Source: Planctomycetales bacterium
Lineage (GTDB): Bacteria > Planctomycetota > Planctomycetia > Pirellulales > Thermoguttaceae
Direction: 5' to 3'
DNA length: 14,065 bases
Assembly: GCA_007127495.1 (NCBI GenBank)
Contig: SKZG01000211.1
Span: 1-14,065 of the forward strand
The notes below the pieces were generated by a model that saw only the letters and a program-made list of their open reading frames with translations, was not told where the DNA came from and searched no databases. Shown here piece by piece: positions 1 through 5,228 of the stretch. A program made the position numbers and the translations under genes. Positions within the stretch are counted from its first letter, which is position 1, and the number at the start of each line of letters is the position of its first letter.

Positions 1-1
1 C

Positions 2-1006
2 GACGCGGGCCAGAAACGCGACGTCATGGTGCTGGCCGCATGTTACGACCAGTCGACCTCGGAAAACCTTGTCGCGCGGTGGCATGCCCTGCGCAGCCGG
101 TTGGGGTTTCCCACCTGGCGGGCGGCATGGGACCTTTGCGTTGGCGGACTGGTTACGCTGGGCGTGTTGGTGCTCGTTGCCGCCACGGGCCGGTGGAATT
201 GGTTGCAGACGGTTTGGCCATATTTGGCGATTGCCGCCGGCTGGATCCCGCGCCTTTGGCGCCTGGCGAAGGCGCAATGGACGGCATGGAAGATTCGGCG
301 TCATACGCGCGTGCTCCATCACAACACGGCGTTTCTGCGAAAAGTGCTCATCCGGATGACCACCGCCCAGTTGGTGGGCCAGCCGCTGCCCTCCGAACAG
401 CGGAGCGACGACCGCTACGAACTGATCGCGAAGCTGCAATCGGTGCTGGGGGCTCTGCGATTCCGTGGCATGGTGGTGCTGGTGGATCGCGTGGACGAAC
501 CGTACCTGATCAACGGGTCTACGCAGCTCATGCGCGCCCTGATCTGGCCTATGCTCGACAACAAGCTGTTGAAACACCCGGGTGTTGGCATGAAACTGCT
601 CCTGCCCTCCGACTTGGAGCCCCTGATCGACCGCGAGGACCGCGAGTTCCACCAGCGAGCGCGCCTGGACAAGCAGAATTTGATCCGCTCGCTGGATTGG
701 ACCGGTCAGTCGCTTTACGACATGGCGTCGGCCCGCGTGAAGGCATGCGCCGCCGACGGCGCCTCGCCGTTGCTCACGGCGCTGTTCGAGCCGGCCGTGG
801 ACCAGCGCCGACTGATGGATGCGTTCGCGACCCTGCGGGTGCCCCGCAACTTGTTCAAGTTCATGTACCGGCTTTTCACGACCCATTGCAACGCCCACAC
901 TGACGAAAACCCCGTGTGGCAGATGTCCGGCGAAACGTTCCAGTCGGTACTGGCCCTCTATCAACGCGAACAGGACGCATTCGATCGAGGAATTGGGGCG
1001 GGTTAG
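2..1006 (+). CDS. Membrane-anchored P-loop NTPase-like protein, C-terminal part (5' end outside window)
   Basis: The frame is open from base 2 with no stop, so the ATG at 26 is probably internal and the N-terminus lies outside the window. Counting from that ATG, residues about 35-55 and 58-80 are two hydrophobic, Trp-rich segments that look like a membrane hairpin. Residues 150-159 (VVLVDRVDEP) look like a Walker B strand with acidic residues, followed by alternating hydrophobic strands and helices typical of AAA/STAND or KAP-type NTPases. A Walker A motif is not visible and would have to lie upstream. The C-terminal 100 residues look like a helical lid or winged-helix region. Seen: membrane segments and the Walker B-like motif. 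Inferred: an ATPase or GTPase acting at the membrane. I do not recognise a specific family or process. It ends 113 bp before a lipoprotein gene on the same strand. Confidence 0.6.
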   Translation, partial: DAGQKRDVMVLAACYDQSTSENLVARWHALRSRLGFPTWRAAWDLCVGGLVTLGVLVLVAATGRWNWLQTVWPYLAIAAGWIPRLWRLAKAQWTAWKIRRHTRVLHHNTAFLRKVLIRMTTAQLVGQPLPSEQRSDDRYELIAKLQSVLGALRFRGMVVLVDRVDEPYLINGSTQLMRALIWPMLDNKLLKHPGVGMKLLLPSDLEPLIDREDREFHQRARLDKQNLIRSLDWTGQSLYDMASARVKACAADGASPLLTALFEPAVDQRRLMDAFATLRVPRNLFKFMYRLFTTHCNAHTDENPVWQMSGETFQSVLALYQREQDAFDRGIGAG

Positions 1007-1019
1007 GCGATTTTCGCTC

Positions 1020-1048
1020 TTGACGCCGGCCGCCTTTTTCGCAAAACT
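1020..1048 (+). promoter_or_regulatory. Weak sigma70-like promoter candidate before the lipoprotein gene
   Basis: TTGACG (1020-1025) is followed 17 bp later by AAAACT (1043-1048). The -35 box is good but the -10 box is poor, so the lipoprotein gene may instead be read through from the upstream NTPase gene. Confidence 0.25.
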
Positions 1049-1119
1049 GGGCGGTGGTCGGCAACCGCGCCTTGCCGGCGCAGGCACCTGTTCACGGAAA
1101 CCCATACGCAAAGGAATGC

Positions 1120-1755
1120 ATGATCATGCGGCGCAACGCGATGACTACGCTGATTGTCGGAGTCTTGCTCGGCCTTGCCGGGTGTGGAAACTCATCGACA
1201 CCGTCCTCGACCTCGGCTCAAGGGATCGACCGGCAAGGCGCGGCGGAAGGCGGCGGGCCGACGGCCGATACGCCCCATGGCGCCGTAAATATCTTTCTCA
1301 GCGCGGTTTGCGCCGGCAACGACGAACAAGCCGCGGGCATGCTGACAGACCTCGCACGTCGCAAGACGACCGAAATGGACCTCGAAGTGGCTCCGGCCGG
1401 CAGCGACACAGCCCAGTTCCAAGTGGGCGAGGTGGAATATCTCGGCGAAGACGCCGCCCGAGTCGCGTGCGTTTGGAGCGATCTGGACGAGGCCGGCGGG
1501 CGGGCGGAAGAGCCCATCGTTTGGGCACTGCGCCGCGAGGCCGCCGGTTGGCGCATCGCCGGCATGGCGCCGACGGTCTTTCCCGGCGAACCGCCGCTGC
1601 TGTTGAACTTTGAGGATCCCGAAGAGATGCTCGAGAAACTCCAATGGGTACGCGAGGAGACGATGCGGCGCGCCCAGGCGGAGATGATGCAGAGCCAGCC
1701 GGGGGTTCCCCTCGAAGCCCAGCGCCAGGAAGACGCGGAAACCCCGATCCGCTAA
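1120..1755 (+). CDS. Planctomycete-type lipoprotein with a small alpha+beta domain
   Basis: The protein is 211 residues if started at the ATG at 1120, which follows AAAGGA; a second ATG at 1126 is also possible. An in-frame ATG at 1054 lacks a ribosome site and would put an implausible hydrophilic stretch before the signal peptide. The N-terminus has Arg-Arg, a hydrophobic core and a classic lipobox (L19-A20-G21-C22), so export and lipid attachment are expected. After a Ser/Thr/Gly-rich linker comes a compact domain beginning near HGAVNIFLSAV. Its layout (helix, then repeated strands, a conserved WR-IAGM strand) resembles NTF2/SnoaL-like lipoprotein domains, and I recall similar proteins with the same EMDLEVAP and LLLNFEDPE stretches in other planctomycetes. 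The tail (EMLEKLQW to the end) is charged and helical. Molecular function is unknown. Confidence 0.75.
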   Translation: MIMRRNAMTTLIVGVLLGLAGCGNSSTPSSTSAQGIDRQGAAEGGGPTADTPHGAVNIFLSAVCAGNDEQAAGMLTDLARRKTTEMDLEVAPAGSDTAQFQVGEVEYLGEDAARVACVWSDLDEAGGRAEEPIVWALRREAAGWRIAGMAPTVFPGEPPLLLNFEDPEEMLEKLQWVREETMRRAQAEMMQSQPGVPLEAQRQEDAETPIR

Positions 1756-1793
1756 GGCAAGCGGCAGAAACAATCTTACCGACCACCTTGTGG

Positions 1794-1839
1794 CCGAGTC
1801 TCGCCGAGACTCGGAATTCGGCGTCTCGGAGAGACGCCG
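1794..1839. repeat. Double-hairpin REP/BIME-like element
   Basis: Two perfect inverted repeats lie side by side: CCGAGTCTCG/CGAGACTCGG (1794-1803 and 1805-1814, 1-nt spacer) and CGGCGTCTC/GAGACGCCG (1819-1827 and 1831-1839, 3-nt loop), joined by AATT. The whole unit sits 38 bp after the lipoprotein stop codon. I recall similar paired hairpins as recurrent intergenic elements in planctomycete genomes, but cannot count copies here. No T-tract follows, so a simple intrinsic terminator is unlikely, though 3'-end protection of mRNA is possible. Confidence 0.65.
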
Positions 1840-2021
1840 CTACGGGATCGGCAGCCTATACAAGGGCGGAGCGCCGGGCACTATTCGGACAACAATGGAC
1901 AGCAAAAGCTCCCCAACACGAGGGGTTTGCCGCGTGTCTTGGGGTATCGTCGTTTCTGCAAGACAGTTCCGATTGGCCGGACAACGGAACAGTCCACCAC
2001 CCCACCTCCTTCCCGTAAATT

Positions 2022-2054
2022 GACGTAACTACTTCTGACATCTTGAGTTACGTC
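2022..2054. repeat. Perfect 9-bp inverted repeat, possible operator or hairpin
   Basis: GACGTAACT (2022-2030) and AGTTACGTC (2046-2054) are perfect inverted copies separated by 15 nt. The centre lies about 167 bp upstream of the -35 box at 2205, too far for a classical repressor site but compatible with an upstream activator site or an RNA hairpin. Confidence 0.5.
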
Positions 2055-2204
2055 CATTCTTCCAGGGGACAACTCTGCGCGATTCGAGCGAATGCGCGTA
2101 AAATTGGACCGACCGCGCACGGTAACCTATCCTTGGCAAAAGAGCGACGTATATCGCCCAAGCTGCGGATTTGCCCTGAGATGAAAATTTTACCATTCCC
2201 CCTG

Positions 2205-2232
2205 TTGACATCCAGTTGAACTATGCTAGCCT
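2205..2232 (+). promoter_or_regulatory. Sigma70-like promoter for the cysteine-rich protein gene
   Basis: A perfect -35 box TTGACA (2205-2210) is followed 16 bp later by TAGCCT (2227-2232), which keeps the key T, A and final T of a -10 box. A start near 2239 would give a leader of about 208 nt before the ATG at 2448. Confidence 0.5.
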
Positions 2233-2272
2233 ATTGTCTTAGGCCGTGCATTCGGTAGGAATGGAAAGCTCG

Positions 2273-2414
2273 GCCCGATTGGTTCAACAGGGCACCGATC
2301 GGGCGCGTTGTCCGTTGCCGCGTGCATGGCGAACGCATCGAAGAGGAACCCCGATTGCTGCCGTTGGGATCGGGGGGAGCGGAGTCACCGACGGCATGTG
2401 TTAGAGTTTCTAAC
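2273..2414 (+). promoter_or_regulatory. Structured 5' leader with three inverted repeats
   Basis: Three local hairpins are visible in the leader: GCCCGATTGG/CCGATCGGGC (2273-2282 and 2295-2304, one G-T pair), CCCCGAT/ATCGGGG (2349-2355 and 2369-2375) and GTTAGA/TCTAAC (2400-2405 and 2409-2414, 3-nt loop). No known riboswitch core was recognised. The last palindrome is only about 20 bp before the Shine-Dalgarno and could be a protein-binding site or an RNA hairpin. Confidence 0.4.
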
Positions 2415-2447
2415 GTTACGGTACCTGTTTCAATGGAGGTTTCAGAG

Positions 2448-3488
2448 ATGAAACGATTTTGCTTGATGAGTGCGGCGGTCCTGCTTGCCGCGCTCGGACT
2501 CGCCCTTCTGGGCATGGAGACGCAGGCTTCGGCCGACGAGGCATCGCCGGCTACCTGCGCACCGGTGGTTGTGGAGACTTGCGCTCCGGCCACCTGCGCT
2601 CCGAAGACCTGCCGCCCGGCACGCGTTCCCCGGACCTGTCGTCCGAAGCGTGTTCCGCGCACCTGTCGTCCGAAGACGTGCGCCCCGGCAACGGCCGCGC
2701 CCGTCACCTGCGCCCCGGTAGCGGTTGAACCCGTTACCTGCGCTCCGAAGACGTGCCGTCCGGCACGCGCTGCCCGGACTTGCCGTCCGGCACGCGTTCC
2801 GCGCCGTCCGAAGACTTGCGCCGCGGTCACCTGCGAGCCGAAGACGTGCCGTCCGCGCACCTGCCGTCCGAGGACGTGCGCCCCGGCAACGGCCGCGCCC
2901 GTCACGTGCGCTCCCGTAGCGGTTGAGGCCGTTACGTGCGCTCCGAAGACGTGCCGCCCGGCACGCGTTCCTCGGACTTGCCGTCCGAAGCGTGTTCCGC
3001 GCACCTGCCGTCCGAAGACGTGCGCCCCGGCAACGGCCGCGCCCGTCACCTGCGCCCCGGTAGCGGTTGAACCCGTTACCTGCGCTCCGAAGACGTGCCG
3101 CCCGGCACGCGTTCCCCGGACTTGCCGTCCGGCACGCGTTCCGCGCACCTGCCGTCCGAGGACCTGCGCCGCAGTCACCTGCGAGCCGAAGACGTGCCGC
3201 CCGCGGACTTGCCGTCCGGCCCGCGCGCCGCGCACTTGCCGCCCGAGGCGCGCTCCCCGGACTTGCCGTCCGGCCACCTGCGCTCCGGCTGCTTGCGCTC
3301 CGGCTGCGTGTGCGGCGGTTGTGGACGTCGTAACCGACGAGGCCCCGGCGACCGAAGCGGCGCCGGCTCCTGAGGCTCCGGCTGTGGAAGAGGCTCCGGA
3401 AGCGCCCGAGGCTCCGGAAGCCCCTGAGGCTCCGGAAGCTCCTGAGGCGCCTGAAGCCCCTGAGGCTCCGGCCCCGCCCGACGCTTAG
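2448..3488 (+). CDS. Secreted cysteine-rich TC-x-P repeat protein with EAP tail
   Basis: The start at 2448 is chosen because GGAGG (2435-2439) lies 8 nt upstream and it begins directly with a signal peptide (MKRF, long Ala/Leu core, likely cleavage after ASA near residue 31); an in-frame ATG at 2322 has neither. The 346-residue precursor then consists of repeats of TCAP, TCRP and TCEP joined by PARVP, PKRVP, PATAAP and PVAVEPV segments, with 36 cysteines by my count, many Arg and Pro, and almost no other hydrophobic residues. The last 45 residues are acidic, with nine consecutive EAP units, giving a basic Cys-rich body and an acidic tail. No enzyme domain is present. Inference: a disulfide-crosslinked or metal-binding structural protein of the envelope, which would fit a protein-rich planctomycete cell surface. 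A strong terminator follows. Its family is unknown to me. Confidence 0.85.
   Translation: MKRFCLMSAAVLLAALGLALLGMETQASADEASPATCAPVVVETCAPATCAPKTCRPARVPRTCRPKRVPRTCRPKTCAPATAAPVTCAPVAVEPVTCAPKTCRPARAARTCRPARVPRRPKTCAAVTCEPKTCRPRTCRPRTCAPATAAPVTCAPVAVEAVTCAPKTCRPARVPRTCRPKRVPRTCRPKTCAPATAAPVTCAPVAVEPVTCAPKTCRPARVPRTCRPARVPRTCRPRTCAAVTCEPKTCRPRTCRPARAPRTCRPRRAPRTCRPATCAPAACAPAACAAVVDVVTDEAPATEAAPAPEAPAVEEAPEAPEAPEAPEAPEAPEAPEAPEAPAPPDA
2667..3100 (+). repeat. Internal DNA duplications in the cysteine-rich gene
   Basis: A 92-bp stretch at 2667-2758 is repeated without change at 3009-3100, 342 bp later, and a diverged copy begins at about 2880. All offsets are multiples of three, so the frame is kept. 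The perfect identity suggests recent duplication or gene conversion inside the gene. Confidence 0.8.
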
Positions 3489-3606
3489 TTGAACCCTCGA
3501 CCGGATGTGGACGGGCGGCGCAGCGGGCTTCCAAAGTCGCTGTTGCAAGCCGTCTTCCGAGAGGAGCGATTGCCCTGTTGTCGCGACTCGCCCATCCGTG
3601 ATGATC

Positions 3607-3644
3607 CGAGCCGGGTCCATTCGTGGACCCGGCTCGCTTTTTTT
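3607..3644 (+). terminator. Strong intrinsic terminator after the cysteine-rich gene
   Basis: A perfect 13-bp stem (3607-3619 paired with 3624-3636, containing GAGCCGGGTCCA) closes a TTCG loop and is followed by C and seven T residues (3638-3644). It is oriented for + strand transcription and lies between convergent genes, about 120 nt after the + strand stop codon and just beyond the 3' end of the superoxide dismutase gene. Confidence 0.92.
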
Positions 3645-3687
3645 GGTCATTCAGACGATATACTCGCCGCGGCTTAAAGCTGCGTAG

Positions 3688-4404
3688 TCAGGCCTGGGCA
3701 AAGGTCTTCTCGACGAAGTCCCAGTTGACCACGTCCCAGAAGCCTTCGACGAACTTGGCCCGAAGGTTCCGGTAATCGACGTAGTAAGCGTGTTCCCACA
3801 CGTCGGCGGTCAAGAGAGGCTCCATCTGCTCCGTTAAGGGCACGTCGGCGTTACTTCCTTGTGTGATCGTCAGTTTCCCAGACGAGTCCTTCGCCAGCCA
3901 CGCCCATCCGGAGCCGAACAAGGTGACCGCGGCGTTAGAGAACTGCTGGCGGAACTCGTCGAACGAGCCAAAATCGCGCTGGATGGCCTTGGCGAGTTCG
4001 CCTCCGGGCTCGCCGCCTCCGCCGGGCACCATGCAGTTCCAGAAGAACGAATGGTTCCACGCCTGGGCCGCGTTGTTGAACACACCGCCCTCCGAATCGA
4101 TGACCACCTCGCGCAACGACATGGCCGCCTGCGGCGTTCCCTCAACCAACTTGTTCAGGTTGGTGAAGTAGCTTGCATGGTGCTTGTTGTAGTGAAAGTG
4201 CATCTGTTCCTCGGAAAGGAACGGCGCCAATGCGCCCAGTGCATAGGGAAGCTCGGGTTGTTGGAACGGCACGGGAGAATCTCCTTCAGGTTGGGATGGT
4301 GTGGCATTGGGTTTCGGATCGGAGTCGGCCGCGCCTGCGCAACCGAACACCGCTAGTCCTGCGCCCGTCGCAAGAGAACTAGCCAGGAACTGTCGACGTT
4401 TCAT
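3688..4404 (-). CDS. sodB: Exported Fe-type superoxide dismutase with Tat-like signal
   Basis: The enzyme converts superoxide to oxygen and hydrogen peroxide. The 238-residue protein has the four metal ligands of the Fe/Mn family at H71 (FHYNKHH), H118 (WNHSFFW), D201 and H205 (DVWEHAYY). The FNNAAQAWNH stretch with Q114 is the pattern of iron rather than manganese enzymes, since Mn enzymes usually carry their outer-sphere Gln later in the chain. The N-terminus differs from cytoplasmic SODs: it has RRQFL (residues 3-7), a hydrophobic stretch and GC at 21-22, then a Pro/Ser-rich linker to residue 50. That is a Tat-type signal, possibly with a lipobox (VFGC, atypical at position -2), so I infer an exported, perhaps lipid-anchored enzyme. 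GAGG lies 8 nt before the ATG. Transcription is probably monocistronic from the promoter at 4452-4480. Confidence 0.93.
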   Translation of the reverse strand: MKRRQFLASSLATGAGLAVFGCAGAADSDPKPNATPSQPEGDSPVPFQQPELPYALGALAPFLSEEQMHFHYNKHHASYFTNLNKLVEGTPQAAMSLREVVIDSEGGVFNNAAQAWNHSFFWNCMVPGGGGEPGGELAKAIQRDFGSFDEFRQQFSNAAVTLFGSGWAWLAKDSSGKLTITQGSNADVPLTEQMEPLLTADVWEHAYYVDYRNLRAKFVEGFWDVVNWDFVEKTFAQA

Positions 4405-4451
4405 CGTGATGCCCTCGCAGGAAAGAATCGGTCGAATACACAGACTTCGTT

Positions 4452-4480
4452 ATCTTACCGCGTCACCCCCGTGCAGGCAA
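4452..4480 (-). promoter_or_regulatory. Sigma70-like promoter of the superoxide dismutase gene
   Basis: On the - strand, TTGCCT (4475-4480) and TAAGAT (4452-4457) are separated by exactly 17 bp. A start near 4445 gives a short leader of about 40 nt to the ATG at 4404. Confidence 0.6.
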
Positions 4481-4568
4481 CCGAACGAACGCCGCGCAAC
4501 CCCGAGAAACCGCTGCACCAAGCAACGGAGAATACTGATTGGTGACTGCCCCACAAAGCTGCATCCTG

Positions 4569-4865
4569 CTAGCCAGAGTGGGGGCTCTTGCACTGCTTGA
4601 CCTGTTGCTGCATGGCTTTGCCGGGCTTGAACGTGACGCCGAGCCTTTCGGGAACGCTCACTCGCTCGCCGGTTTTGGGATTCAACGCCGTCCGAGCCGA
4701 ACGGCGTTTGACCTCAAAAACGCCGAAGTTGCGCAATTCGATGCGACCTTCATCGACGAGCGCACCAATGATCAGGTCGAAGAAGGTTTGGACAATGCTC
4801 TGGGCGTCTTCATAGGACACCTGGTACTTGGCGACCAGCTCCAGGACGATCTCTTTTTTTGTCAC
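4569..4865 (-). CDS. HU/IHF-family nucleoid DNA-binding protein
   Basis: This small basic protein bends and compacts DNA as a dimer. The family signature runs from RIELRNFGVFEV through RRSARTALNPKTGE, with the DNA-intercalating proline near residue 63, and the N-terminal helices begin TKKEIVLELV as in typical HU proteins. An ATG at 4880 gives five extra residues, but the sequence just after it, GGGAGA, is a good ribosome site 8 nt before a GTG at 4865. Starting there gives VTKKEIV, which lines up with the usual HU start, so I choose the GTG, giving 98 residues. The C-terminus carries a short extra tail ending in CKSPHSG. HU and IHF cannot be told apart from this sequence alone. The leader is about 190 nt long and contains a tandem repeat. 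Confidence 0.92.
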   Translation of the reverse strand: MTKKEIVLELVAKYQVSYEDAQSIVQTFFDLIIGALVDEGRIELRNFGVFEVKRRSARTALNPKTGERVSVPERLGVTFKPGKAMQQQVKQCKSPHSG

Positions 4866-4907
4866 GAATCTTTCTCCCATGCAAAGCGGCGGTTGGGCAG
4901 AAACCCT

Positions 4908-4982
4908 CAGCCGGGCAACGAACTCAGCCGGGCAACGAACTCAGCCGGGCAACGAACTCAGCCGGGCAACGAACTCAGCCGG
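4908..4982. repeat. 17-bp tandem repeat, four copies plus a partial fifth
   Basis: The unit CAGCCGGGCAACGAACT is repeated without change at 4908, 4925, 4942 and 4959, followed by CAGCCGG at 4976. It lies in the HU leader, 43 bp before the chosen GTG start. Copies are directly abutting with no spacers. Confidence 0.95.
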
Positions 4983-5061
4983 CGGTGAGCGATGTCAACC
5001 GGGTCCGTTCCTTCTAGTTACGACTGCCCCCGAAAGGGCGGTGGCGGTCCAACGTGTCCTA

Positions 5062-5090
5062 AATGTAGGCTCTGTCACGAGTAAAGTCAA
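5062..5090 (-). promoter_or_regulatory. Sigma70-like promoter of the HU gene
   Basis: On the - strand, TTGACT (5085-5090) is followed 17 bp later by TACATT (5062-5067). A start near 5055 would put the whole 17-bp tandem repeat into the HU leader RNA. Confidence 0.5.
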
Positions 5091-5094
5091 CCGG

Positions 5095-5140
5095 GGCCGT
5101 TTTTGGAGGCCGTTTTTGGAGGCTGTTTTTGGGGGCCGTC
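5095..5140. repeat. 13-bp tandem repeat
   Basis: GGCCGTTTTTGGA occurs at 5095 and 5108, a two-base variant (GGCTGTTTTTGGG) at 5121, and a partial copy begins at 5134. It sits just behind the HU promoter, with runs of five T every 13 bp. Confidence 0.85.
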
Positions 5141-5159
5141 GCCCATGTTGTCATCCACG

Positions 5160-5170
5160 GGGACTGTCCC
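5160..5170. repeat. GGGACTGTCCC palindrome
   Basis: A perfect palindrome around a central T, flanked by CCACG on the left and ACTTTT on the right. I recall GGGACAGTCCC as a frequent intergenic word in planctomycete-like genomes. A related GGGACGTCCC lies at 9724-9733. Confidence 0.45.
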
Positions 5171-5228
5171 ACTTTTCGCTCTTCGAATGTGTGCGACACC
5201 ACGCGTAGTTTGCCCGATCAGGTTCAGG

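Larger units (their letters stand above)
1756..2447. other. 692-bp gene-free region with hairpins, promoter and long leader
   Basis: No convincing coding sequence is visible. Short open frames here lack ribosome sites and recognisable protein character. Reading left to right it holds a double hairpin (1794-1839), an imperfect hairpin with arms 1911-1920 and 1933-1944, a 9-bp inverted repeat (2022-2054), a sigma70-like promoter (2205-2232) and a structured leader for the cysteine-rich gene. The part between about 1850 and 2200 is more AT-rich than the neighbouring genes. Confidence 0.6.
4866..5228. other. 363-bp gene-free region upstream of HU with two tandem repeats
   Basis: No credible gene is present. 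It contains the 17-bp tandem repeat (4908-4982), a small GCCC/GGGC hairpin (5026-5039), the HU promoter (5062-5090), the 13-bp tandem repeat (5095-5140) and a GGGACTGTCCC palindrome (5160-5170). Confidence 0.6.

Noticed and set aside
3607..3636. Bidirectional use of the terminator for the superoxide dismutase gene
   Set aside because: On the - strand the stem is preceded by A residues and is not followed by a T-tract, so only + strand termination is well supported.
2231..3650. Two long open frames on the - strand opposite the cysteine-rich gene (2231-3277 and 2442-3650)
   Set aside because: They are mirror images of the repeated sequence: low complexity, no signal peptide, no ribosome site, and the + frame has all of these plus a terminator. 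Openness follows from the repeat unit lacking stop codons in several frames.
3688..3730. Superoxide dismutase as an encapsulin cargo
   Set aside because: Its C-terminus (WDFVEKTFAQA) has no targeting peptide and the protein carries an export signal, which is incompatible with cytoplasmic encapsulation.
4908..4982. Possible CRISPR array
   Set aside because: The 17-bp units abut directly with no unique spacers, and no cas genes are near.
4993..4998. A TTGACA box on the - strand closer to HU
   Set aside because: No -10 box lies at 15-19 bp; the spacing region falls in the tandem repeat.
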